Of a stretch of DNA of 64,000 nt, positions 11,070-20,568 are shown piece by piece (position 1 is the first letter of the stretch; the number at the start of each line of letters is the position of its first letter). Both the position numbers and the translations under genes were made by a program. The notes below the pieces were generated by a model. The model had not been told where the DNA came from. It ran no database searches and worked only from the letters and a program-made list of their open reading frames with translations. This DNA is from Amorphophallus konjac (Eukaryota > Streptophyta > Magnoliopsida > Alismatales > Araceae): contig CM040118.1 in NCBI GenBank assembly GCA_022559845.1, positions 238,499,224 to 238,563,223 on the forward strand, in the 5' to 3' direction.

Positions 11070-12085
11070 TCAACCGGCATTCCCGGAATGACCTATACCT
11101 ACCCTTGGTCTATTGGCATTCCGCCCTGACTGAGCTCTACCCACCTTGGTCTAGTGGCATTCCACCCTGGCTGAGCTCTGCCTGCCTTAGTCTAGTGGCA
11201 CTCTGCCCCAGCTAAGTTCGACCTACCTTAGTCTAGTGGCACTCCACCATAGCTAAGTTCCACCTACCTTGGCCTAGTGGCACTCCACCCTGGCCAAGTC
11301 CTACCTACCTTAGCCTACTGGCACTCCGCCCTAGCTAAGTTCCACCTACCTTGGGCTAGTGGCATTCCACCCTGGCCGAGCTCTACCTGCCTTAGTCTAG
11401 TGGCACCTTGCCCGAGCTAAGTTTTGCCTACCATAGTCTAGTGGCACCTTGCCCTAGCTAAGTTTTTCCTACCTTAGTCTCGTGGCACTCCGCTCTAGCT
11501 AAGTTCCACCTACCTTGGTCTAGTGGCATTTAGCCCTGGCCGAGCTCTACCTGCCCTAGTCTAGTGGCACCTTTCCCTAGCTAAGTTCTACCTGCCTTGG
11601 CCTAGTGGCACTCTGACCTAGCTAAGTTCTGCCTACCTTAGTCTAGTGGCACTCCGCCCTAGCTAAGTTCCACCAACCTTGGTCTAATGGCATTCTTCCC
11701 TAGCCGAGCTCTACCTGCCTTAGTCTAGTGGCACCTTGCCCTAGCTAAGTTCTACCTGCCTTAGTCTAGTGGCACTCCGCCCTAGCAAAGTTCCACCTAC
11801 CTTGGTCTAGTGGCATTCCATCCTGGCTGAGCTCTACCTGCCTTAGCCTAGTGGCACTCTGACCAAGCTAAGTTCTGCCTACCTTAGTCTAGTGGCACTC
11901 CGCCCTAGCTAAGTTCCACCTACCTTGGTCTAGTAGCATTCCGCCCTATCCGAGCTCTACCTGCCTTAGTATAGTGGCACTCCGCCCTAGCTAAGTTCTA
12001 CCTACCTTGGCCTAGTGGCACTCCGCCCTGGCTGAGCTCTATCTACCTTGGCCTAGTGGCACTCCATCCTGGCCGAGCTCTAAAA
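11070..12085 (+). repeat. 41 bp tandem array, about 24 copies
   Basis: Units built around TCTAGTGGCACTCCGCCCTA and AGCTAAGTTCYACCTACCTT repeat with a period of 41 bases. Two alternating variants (GGCATTCC...GAGCTCTACC and GGCACTCC...AAGTTCCACC) give a loose higher-order order. The array is non-coding. Confidence 0.88.
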
Positions 12086-12099
12086 TGTATATATATATA

Positions 12100-12640
12100 T
12101 ATATATGTATATGTAATGTACAAAATGACACTGCCATTGCGGGTCGTACGCTCGAATCGGCACAAATCTATCCCTTACGTTAGCATTACCTTCTTGCTGA
12201 CGAATAAACCCTTTTTCTTGGTGCAAGACTTCGTGTCCTAGCCGACCCTTCTATGACATTGCCATTGCGGGCATTACGCCTGAATCAGCTCAAGATCTGT
12301 CCTTTGCGTTAGCATTACCTTCTTGCTGACGAATAAACCCTTTTTCTCGGTGCAAGACTTTTTGTCCTAGCCGACCCTCCTACGACATTGCCATTGCGGG
12401 CCTTACGCCCGAATCGGCACAAATATATCCCTTGCGTTAGCATTACCTTCTTGCTGATGAATAAACCCTTTTTCTTGGCGTAAGACTTCGTGTCCTCTCC
12501 GACCCTTCTACGACATTGCCATTGCGGGCCTTATGCCCGAATCAGCTCAAGATATGTCCTTTGCGCTAACATTACCTTCTTGCTAACGAATAAACCCTTT
12601 CTCGGCGCAAGGCCTCGTGCCCTAGCCGACCCTCTCGACG
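12100..12640 (+). repeat. About 129 bp tandem repeat, four copies
   Basis: GACATTGCCATTGCGGGC recurs at about 12125, 12254, 12383 and 12511. Each copy also has GCATTACCTTCTTGCTGACG and TCCTAGCCGACCC. It follows the 41 bp array directly, after a short TA tract (12087-12115). Confidence 0.88.
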
Positions 12641-12689
12641 TCTTCTTGTTATATAAAAAATAATAATATATATATAAAGAGGGAAAGAA

Positions 12690-12945
12690 AAGAAAAATGG
12701 GGGCTTAAAATAGAGGTGCCATGTCGGCCTTGTTCTTACTTTAGGACAAGGGCAAAAATGGCTATAACCCGGCTGCGGCGAAAACCCGAAAGGGCGCCGT
12801 AAGCAAAATCGGGTACCCCGCCACGTGAAAACCCGAGAGGGCGCGTGGGCAAAAGCAAGAGGGGGCTGACTTTGGCGAAAACTCAAAAGGGTGCTTAAGT
12901 CAGTAATGTGGTAATTTAAGTTCCGCCTCACCCTCATTCTAGTGA
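12690..12945 (+). repeat. About 230 bp dispersed block, copy 1
   Basis: It begins GGGGCTTAAAATAGAGGTGC and continues through CGGCTGCGGCGAAAACCCGAA, TACCCCGCCACGTGAAAA and AGGGTGCTTAAGTCAGTAAT. The same block recurs near 14190 and 14860, framing the 40 bp array. Confidence 0.85.
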
Positions 12946-12999
12946 AACTCTGAAAGGGCGATCACCACGATCCCCATCGAAGATCTTTCTCCAACCTAC

Positions 13000-14115
13000 T
13001 TCTGACCCTTGTCACCATCGGTAAGATCGGTCAGCCTCCTTACAACCCTTGTCATCATCGGCAAGATCGATCGCCCTACTTTTGACCCTTGTCACCATCG
13101 ACAAGATCGGTCAGCCACCTTACGACCATTGTCATCATCGGCAAGATCTGTCAACCTACTTCTGACCCTTGTCACCATCGGCAAGATCGGTCAGCCTCCT
13201 TGCGACCCTTGTCATCATCGACAAGATCAGTTGACCTACTTCTGACCCTTGCCACCATCGGCAAGATCGGTCAGCCTCCTTGCGACCCTTGTCATCATCG
13301 GCAAGATGGGTTGACCTACTTCTGACCCTTATCACCATCTGCAAGATCGATCAGCCTCCTTGCGACCCTTGTCATCATCAGCAAGATCAGTCAGCCTCCT
13401 TGCGACCCTTGTCATCATCGGCAAGATCGATCGACCTACTTCTGACCCTTGTCACCATCGGTAAGATCGGTCAGCCTCCTTGCGACCCTTGTCATCATCG
13501 GCAAGATTGGTCGACCTACTTCTGACCCTTGTCACCATCGGCAAGATCGGTCAGCCTCCTTGCGACCCTTGTCATCATCGGCAAGATCGGTCAACCTACT
13601 TCCGACCCTTGTCACCATCGACAAGATCGGCCAGCCTCCTTGCGACCCTTGTCATCATTGGCAAGATCGGTCAACCTACTTCTGACCCTTGTCACCATCG
13701 GCAAGGTCGGTCAGCCTCCTTGCGACCCTTGTCATCATCGACAATATCGGTCAACCTACTTCTGACCCTTGTCACCATCGGCAAGATCGGTCAGCCTCCT
13801 TGCGACCCTTGTCATCATCGGCAAGATCGGTCGACCTACTTCTGACCCTTGTCACCATCGGAAAGATCGGTCAGCCTCCTTGTGACCCTTGTCACCATCG
13901 GTAAGATCGGTCAGCCTCCTTGCGACCCTTGTCATCATCGACAAGATCGGTCAACTTACTCCTGACCCTTATCACCATCGGCAAGATCGGTCAGCCTCCT
14001 TGTGACCCTTTCCATCATCGGCAAGATCGGTCGACCTCCTTGCGACCCTTGTCATCATCGGCAAGATCGGTCGACTTCCACGTGGCCCTCGCCATCATCG
14101 GCAAGGTCGGCCAGC
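13000..14115 (+). repeat. 40 bp tandem array (80 bp dimers), about 28 units
   Basis: The unit GACCCTTGTCACCATCGGCA AGATCGGTCAGCCTCCTTGC alternates between a CCTCCTTGC and a CCTACTTCT ending, giving an 80 bp dimer. The open frames through it repeat the same peptide every 80 bases and are artefacts of the array. Confidence 0.92.
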
Positions 14116-14189
14116 ATCTCCTCAAGCCCGGCTTTACCCTGAGAATTAAATTCAAAGAAAAAATAATAAAAAAATGATAAATAAAAGAA

Positions 14190-14425
14190 TGAGGCTTAAA
14201 ATAGAGGTGCCTCGGCAGTCTTGATCCTATACCAGGACAAGGGTAAAAATAGCTCTCACCCAGCTGCGGTGAAACCCGAAAGGGCACGACAGGCAAAATT
14301 GGGTACCCCGCCACGTGAAAACTCGAGAGGGCGCTTGGGTAAAAGTAAAAGGGGGCTGGCTTCGGTGAAAATCTGAAAGGGTGCTTAAGTCAGTAATATG
14401 ATAAATGACGAATAATGATGATACA
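14190..14425 (+). repeat. About 230 bp dispersed block, copy 2
   Basis: It matches 12690-12945 through GAGGCTTAAAATAGAGGTGC, CAGCTGCGGTGAAACCCGAA and GGGTACCCCGCCACGTGAAA. It lies just after the 40 bp array. Confidence 0.85.
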
Positions 14426-14439
14426 TCCTCCGCCCAGGG

Positions 14440-15500
14440 GACCCTTTGCAGGGTCAGAGCGGAGTCTTCCTTTGAAAGTCCCACCGACAAACAAATATCT
14501 GTTCGACCCTTGCCATCATCGACAAGGCCGATCAACGTTTCCCCTTAACTTGGACCTTTCATCCTCGTTAATGAATAAGCCCTCCTTTACCTCGACATTT
14601 AACCAATGTCGATGAGCAAGCCTCTGTTCGCCCCTTTTCATCATCGGCAAGGCCGGTCGACGTTTCCCTTAACTTGGACCTTTTGTCCTCGTTAATGACT
14701 AAGCCTTCCTTTGCTTCGACATTTAGCCAATATCGATGAACAAGTTACTGTTGACCCTTGCCACCATCGACAAGACCGGTCAACATCCCATTAGTTCTCA
14801 TCCATTCCAAAGGTTGTTCCAGGAATCAAGTTCAAAAAAATGATGAATGAATAAAAATGAGGCTTAAAATAGAGGTGCCTCGCCAGACTTACTCGGATGT
14901 CCTCAGTAAGGGCAAAAATGGCTTTAACCCAGCTACGGTGAAAACCCGAAAGGGCACCATAGGCAAAATCGGGCACCCCGCCATGTGAAAATCCGCAAGG
15001 GCTCATGGGCAAAAGTAAGAGGGGGCTGGCTTCGGCGAAAACCCGAGTGGGCGCTTAAGTCAATAATGTAGAAAAAAATGATGAATAAAAATGGAGCGAA
15101 TGAGGATGATGAAATAATAGTGTCATCTTCTCGTTTGTTACTTTATTCTTACAGAGGTTTTCGGGTGAGCTTTGCGCCTGTGAACCTACCTTTGCTTCGA
15201 CATTCGTCTCATGCCGATGAGCTAGCTACTTTTGGCCCTTGTCATCATCAGCAAGATCGGTCAACTCCCTTTTTGACCCTTGTCACCATCAACAAGACCA
15301 GTCAATATTCCCTTAACCCGGGTCCTACCTACTTTACTTCGGCATCTACCCAATGCCGATGAATGAGTTACTGCTGACCCTTGTCATCATCGACAAGATC
15401 GATCGGTGTTCCCTTCAGCCCGGACCTTACGTCCGTGTTTATAAGCAAACTTCCCTCTACTATGAACCTTTGCCACCTTCGGCAAAATCCACAAATAAAT
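14440..15500 (+). repeat. Degenerate repeats of CATCATCGGCAAGRTCGGTC and a third 230 bp block
   Basis: Diverged relatives of the 40 bp unit occur near 14505, 14640, 14760, 15240, 15280 and 15385. They are separated by longer phrases (TTCCCTTAACTTGGACCTTT and TTCGACATTTAGCCAAT) that recur once or twice. A third copy of the 230 bp block is at about 14855-15070. No coding content is evident. Confidence 0.75.
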
Positions 15501-15833
15501 CCCTATTGCTACCCTTCGGCCCTTAGCGGCCCCTGAACCTCTCTCCCTACTCCCCGGTGCTCGACTTAGGCGGACCAATGGTCTCGAGGAGAAGTTGCGT
15601 CGTGGTGGAGCGAACCCCTCGCCCCTTCCCTGAAGGTGCAAGCGCTCTCCTACTCTAGCGACTAGCGTACTCCGGACCAAATGAATCCATTCAGCAAGCA
15701 GATATGCAAAGCAAGGGAACGAAAGTTTCCATTCAAATAACAAAAAAGGAGGTACATGTTACCTGGGGCATACACCCCCCAGAATACATGAAAGTTCACA
15801 AAAAAGGGGATAAAAGATAGAATGATGGAGCTA

Positions 15834-16013
15834 TTACAGCGAAGAGAGGAAGATGTCCTCGAGTTCCGGCAGCCCCAGAGAGGGGTAGCGGACCAGCTCT
15901 TGTAGACGGTCTTCCTCGTCCTGCAGTCGCACCAATTTATCCTCAAGTGATGCAGCTTGCCCTTCTGCCAGCTCAGCTGCCTCTGTGTGCTGAACCCGAA
16001 GTGCCGCGATCAA
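15834..16013 (-). pseudogene. C-terminal end of the antisense plant-mobile-domain gene
   Basis: The minus frame reads IAALRVQHTEAAELAEGQAA followed by a Leu/Glu/Asp-rich helix and ends PSLGLPELEDIFLSSL with a stop at 15834. A short coiled coil then a proline-containing acidic tail looks like a natural C-terminus. Upstream it is cut off from the rest of the gene by the sirevirus LTR at 16014-18377. A few codons that extend the frame into the LTR are not original. The phase relative to the upstream exon is not settled. Confidence 0.6.
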
Positions 16014-16319
16014 TGACACCCAAGAGGAGGGTGACTTGGGTGATAACAAATTTTATGAAAACTTTTACCCTTTTTACAGAATATGTGATAAACAATAATT
16101 AGCAAATGAAAACTAATTAACCAATTCTCTCAAACTTTCTGTTCATACACGACCATACAACGAAAATAATCAAACCATACAAAAAACACACAATGCACAG
16201 CTATTTTTAAGGTGGTTCGGATGCAACGACGGCAATCCTACGTCCACCCCTCACCAAACCCGGTGAGGCTTCACTCGGGGATAAATCTCCAAACGGAGAC
16301 GACGCTCCAACCACACACG

Positions 16320-16570
16320 CAGGACGACGCCTGCCCACACACATGGGGACGCGCCCCAAAACATACACACACACGGAGACAAAGTCTCGAACATGATCCA
16401 ACAAGCGGATCAACAAGACACACACACGCTGCGACAAGTGCAGCACTCCACACACACAAACACTAAGATCTGGATAAATCCACACACACACGCAGATCTA
16501 AGAAGACCTACGCACACACGAATCAAATACAACACACACACACACACACACACACACGACCATAGATCCA
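16320..16570 (+). repeat. CA-rich microsatellite-like zone
   Basis: Runs of CACACA, the longest near 16530-16555, are interspersed with short unique sequence. The frames here are His/Thr repeats and not genes. Confidence 0.85.
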
Positions 16571-17344
16571 ACAACGACCCACAAACACACACGAGTTTGC
16601 AGTTTATAAGAAACACAAATTTGAAACTATAAAGCACAAAAAACCAATATGAATAAACCACAGTTTAGAAAGCTCCTGATTTAGGCTCCCCCTGAGTGTG
16701 TGCTCTAGATGTTCAAGTTGATTCCTTCTTCATTTGAATAGCTTGAGACTCAGCTTGAATGGCCTTGTATTTGATGTAGATCTTCTTGCACGGAGTACTG
16801 TTCCCGGCTACAGTACCCTTCCTTCTTCCTTGGACAAATCCTTGTATCTTCTTGATGCTTGTGAGCTTGTTCTCTTCCTTTGAGATTGCTAACCTCAAAT
16901 GGAGCTAGAGTACCTTCAGATGATGCTTGAATGGCTCCTTCTTCCTTGTAGCATCCTTCTTCTTCTTCCCTTGGATCACCTTGAGTTGATGAAGAGGTAT
17001 ATAGATGTAGCTTTGAACCATGATTGCTTCTACACCTTCCTGGAGATAGATGGCTTCAGAAATACCTTGAATGGGTTGGAGATAGATGAAGAGCTTGCTG
17101 CACGAGGTACTGTTCACGGAGCTACAATACCTCTTCTTCCTCCTTGGACAGCCTCCCCTTTGGATCTCTTGGATGATTAAGGTTATGACTCTAATAGGAT
17201 GTTTTATAACCCTTGGAAGGTCTATGGACAAGCCCTAGACCAGATCCACAAATTCTAGAGGGCTTGGTGGCTTTGGGATTAAACAATAGCAAGAGGAGAT
17301 GCTTCTTTCGAGATGGACAAAAGTCATTATTTTTGGCTTATCAG

Positions 17345-17530
17345 GGCTGGCGGTCGACCTGCAGGGGCTGGCGGTCGACCGCTACTGAGAAACCTGCAGA
17401 CGGATGGTTCCTGGGAATCCCGGTCGACCGCTACTAGGCTGGCGGTCGACTGCCACTGAGAGACCGGTAGACTGGGGGTTGCTGGCAGGGGCGGTCGACC
17501 GCCCCTGTGTTGGCGGTCGACCGCCAGCTG
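17345..17530 (+). repeat. Cluster of GCGGTCGACCGC palindromes
   Basis: Several copies of GCGGTCGAC or GGTCGACCGC, some full 12-base palindromes, are linked by CTACTGAG and GGCTGGC phrases. In U3 position of the minus-strand sirevirus LTR. CG-rich palindromic repeats have been described in sirevirus LTRs, as far as I recall. Confidence 0.85.
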
Positions 17531-17789
17531 GGCAGACCTCGGGTGTTCCCGGGTCGGTCTGTTAACCTCTTCAGCTCCGTCGCTTAAGTCCTTTAGCAAC
17601 CCGTTCATGTCTGTGGCATCACCCTTGACAGTTTAGAAGGTGTCAACTGAGTCTTTGACCTTGTAGATTTTTACTGAGTGTTTTGACCTGCAAAAGCATA
17701 CATAATTGATTAGAACTATAGCTCAACCATTCATATGATAAATGCATGAAGTTCAAGCAAACCATTTGAGCATTAATCAAAATTATGTT

Positions 17790-17885
17790 CCAGGGGCTCT
17801 GCCCCCGGAAACCCCCACAAGGGTCGCTGCCCTCTTGACCCCCGCGACCTGACCGCGCAGGTCGATCCGCGGGCGAGAGCGCACG
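17790..17885 (+). repeat. GC-rich hairpin cluster
   Basis: GGGGCTCTGCCCC can fold as a five-pair stem with a three-base loop, and GACCTGACCGCGCAGGTC as a six-pair stem. Both lie within the minus-strand sirevirus LTR. The role is unknown; they may be part of U3 regulation. Confidence 0.6.
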
Positions 17886-18386
17886 ATGGCCACAAGGGTT
17901 TCATGTTTTAATGTACATGAATGAGGTGTATGAAGGAGAGGTATATGAGATACACATGGTGAGATCGATGCTAAGACAAGGTAAGAGTCTCACCAATGGT
18001 TCTTGACAGTAAATGACATATACCACATATTTCGGATTGTAGAGGAGCAGGGTGCTTATCCACACGTTTGGTTCACCAGGTGACTGCCATGTGTTTGATC
18101 CTACAAGCAAGATAGTCAAGGTTAATACCATGCTTGTTCCCGTTGAAGAGGTTATGAAACCTCTTGCCTCTTGTAAAACCAACATATGCAAACCAAGGAT
18201 CAAGACCATGTAATCGTTCCCATTTGCCATCTCAACCATACATAAATAACAAGAGCATGAGCAATCAACCACAAGTTTAGTTATCATCACTTAAGCACAC
18301 ATTAAGTTTAGTTATCATCAAAACCATAACTTAACAATCACAACAATCACCAAAACCACAACTCAACAGAACCCACAGTTGATCAA

Positions 18387-19377
18387 ACGATGCCAATTTT
18401 GCTTCAGCTCGGTGAAGTTCGGCACGGAGCTCAGCTATTCGAGTCTTCAGAGAAGTCTGACGTTGGCCAGAATCGTCGGCGGCATCCCGCATCTGCTAGG
18501 CGGTTCCTCTTAATGATCGAAGGGCAGCCTGACACTCTGTCCTTTCAAGCTTTGCGGCCGTCATTTGATCTAGCAAGCTGCGGCCCATGAACTCCCTCCT
18601 GTTCACATGCTTCAGGAGCAAGACTACCCGCTGCACCCAATCCTCCATGGGGCAGCCAAAAGCTAGCAAAGTGCGGGAGAGGTGCTCTGCAAGACCCCTC
18701 AATTGTGCATAAGTTAACTCCGGGTGAGCTGTCACGGTCTCCCGTAATGTCTCCAGATATTGCCACACCAGGTCACTTGAGGATTACAAACCAAGTGACG
18801 GCGTATCTGGAAGTTGAAATTCGACCCGGCTGTCAACTGCAGCCCAAATATCATCACTAGACGCAGAAGATGAGGATGGCATGTCTTGCAAAGCGTCTAC
18901 ACCACGACTGGCCCCCGCAGATAATGCAACAACAATACTATCAATGACTGCTACTTCTCTCCCAACCTCGGGAGAGAGCGCCACGTCTGACCCTTGGATA
19001 GTAGGGAGCAGTTGGTCACCACTTTCGGCCAATCCGGCTACCACCAGGGATAATTCGATGGCAAGGGTTGGGGTCGGCGAGCTCCTGATCACCTCTTCCA
19101 TGATTTCTCCTTCCTCTGCTCCAGGGAGGCCCTCTTAACTCTGAAGTGGCTCGTTAGTAATGGCAAGCTGCTACTGGTTTGGTGCCATAGCTGACGGCTC
19201 AGACCTGACAACCATCTACAGTGCCTTCGAGTTCACTACCATCATGTAACCCTTCGGATACCTCCGGGCTATAGGCCTCAGGACCGGTGGAAACAAGGGT
19301 GGATGTGCACTGAGAGGCGGCAGAGGTATCTTCATGATTATCACCGGCAAGGCGACCTCGGCCTGACTAGCATAAGT
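18387..19377 (-). pseudogene. Exon 5 of the antisense PMD gene, C-terminal part
   Basis: It starts after TTCTTGTAG in phase 0 (TYASQAEVALPVIIMKIP) and stays in one frame to the sirevirus LTR. It includes MEEVIRSSPTPTLAIELSL, a Val/Ser-rich linker, VWQYLETLRETVTAHPELTY and a coiled coil (AAKLERTECQAALRSL, TRIAELRAELHRAEAKLASF). Stops are TAG/TAA plus one at 18496. The frame presumably continued into 16013-15834 before the LTR inserted. Confidence 0.6.
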
Positions 19378-19468
19378 CTACAAGAAAAAGAGAGCATAAG
19401 AATCTCGAAAGACCAGCATAACAGCCGAACGAGAATAAGCACAAGACTGAAAGAAAGGTACCTATTAC

Positions 19469-19944
19469 CTCAGTCGGCACTAGGCTCAAATCTGCAGCAG
19501 CAGGATCCGCTATCTCCATCCCTTCGTACCCCTCTCTCACTGAAGGACCTGGCGGTCCAAAGCTACTCGATGTCAGCCGCGGAGGACTGAAGGTCGTAAA
19601 GTCGCTCTCATAGGCGGAAGACACTGCGGCATCCTTAGCCTCAATTCCCATAAAAAGGATATCCTCATCCCTCGAGCTGCTGCCATAGTCCAACTGCTCC
19701 GACGAGGATGAACTTTGAGCCACCAACAGTTCTTTCTCTCTCAACGCCTGTGGTCCTTCACCTGGAAGGCTTCCTACCGGAGCTTCTGGTGCGATAGGGG
19801 CCCGCTCAACTGACTCTGTGGCAGGGATAATGGGCGAGCTGGCTTTGGTAATGGATCGGCTTCCTAGAGTCACCCCTGGTTCTGCAAAAATTCCCTCAGT
19901 TGACTCCACAACAGGGGGAGAAGGTGGTCGAGTCTCGACAGAGG
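19469..19944 (-). pseudogene. Exon 4 of the antisense PMD gene
   Basis: It starts after TTTCTTCAG (ASVETRPPSPPVVESTEG) and ends DLSLVPTE at donor GAGGTAATAGG, phase 0. A low-complexity Ser/Pro/Glu-rich linker (SSSSSEQLDYGSSSRDED) with no stop in 158 codons, which is the best preserved part of the gene. Confidence 0.62.
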
Positions 19945-20023
19945 CTGAAGAAAATAAAGTGCCCATGTAAGCCCAGGGGACAACAAAGTATAAAAGTCTA
20001 CAACTAGATGGGCCATCAATTAC

Positions 20024-20137
20024 CTTCTATCTCATGATTAGGCGTCGGAGAAGGTAGATCTGTCTGCACCACATCTTCTCTCTCTCAAACTCCTGCAGAG
20101 GCGACTGCCGCTTGCGCGGCCATTGTAGATGAAGCAG
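20024..20137 (-). pseudogene. Exon 3 of the antisense PMD gene
   Basis: It begins after the acceptor GCGCAG and ends GAGATAGAAG at donor GTAATTG. It encodes an Ala-rich then acidic stretch (TDLPSPTPNHEIE) with one TGA. Phase 1 on both sides fits exons 2 and 4. Confidence 0.55.
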
Positions 20138-20207
20138 CTGCGCTTGCAAGAATAAGAATTGATCTATGTTGCCAAGATGACGACTAGACACAGGATAAGA
20201 AGCATAC

Positions 20208-20485
20208 CTCGGGTCACACGAGCTAAGGGACGAGAGGCCTCGAATTCTTCAGATGAGACCACTCTCGGAAGAATGACCGTGGGTGCTGGGTCCACAGTAT
20301 TCTTCCAACGAGCCCGCTTAGCTTGGGTAACGGCCTCCCAGACTTGGGACTCGTCCGTTTCTGGGAATCACCTGGAGGAAGTGGCATCATGGTCGGGGGA
20401 GCTTATGGGACTTCAAAATGTGTCGGCTTCTGAGCCTTTATCAGCAGCTCCCTGAAATGCTTAGTCTCCTCCGAAGAAAGCCGCA
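20208..20485 (-). pseudogene. Exon 2 of the antisense PMD gene
   Basis: It starts after TATGTGCAG. In the phase set by exon 1 it reads RLSSEETKHFRELLIKAQKP; further on the sensible frame shifts to QVWEAVTQAKRARWKNTVDP and ends RPLARVTRG at the donor GGTATGC. An indel of one or two bases between the two is likely. Confidence 0.55.
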
Positions 20486-20568
20486 CTGCACATAGGCAAG
20501 GAGAGATGACATACACAGCAGCGAAAGGAAAGCCTAAAGCTGAAGAAACAAAAAATGGAGAAATATAC

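Larger units (their letters stand above)
16014..18377 (-). mobile_element. Solo LTR of a sirevirus-like copia element, minus strand
   Basis: On the minus strand it ends GGGTGTCA at 16014. It carries, at about 16210-16250, the U5 block GGTGGACGTAGG...CGAACCACC shared with the LTRs at 5076-7961 and 49315-52911, at a similar distance (about 200-270 bases) from the LTR end. It also holds repeated GCGGTCGACCGC palindromes. No internal region or second LTR is present. GATCAA lies at 16008-16013 and 18381-18386, but three bases (GTT) separate the right copy from the last possible TG...CA end, so the exact right end and target duplication are unsettled. Confidence 0.68.

Noticed and set aside
13000..13910. 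Open frames of 70-120 codons in the 40 bp array
   Set aside because: They repeat the same peptide every 80 bases, exist in several frames at once and have no start context or domain; they follow from the repeat unit.
13000..14115. CRISPR-like look of regularly spaced repeats
   Set aside because: The units are contiguous with no unique spacers, and the context is plant retrotransposon.
16207..16661. His/Thr-rich and Cys/Val-rich frames
   Set aside because: By-products of CA-rich sequence on the two strands.
16008..18386. GATCAA as a proven target duplication of the minus-strand solo LTR
   Set aside because: Three bases (GTT) stand between the right copy and the last TG...CA-type end, duplications of copia are 5 bp, and the exon phase does not restore cleanly; kept only as a possibility.
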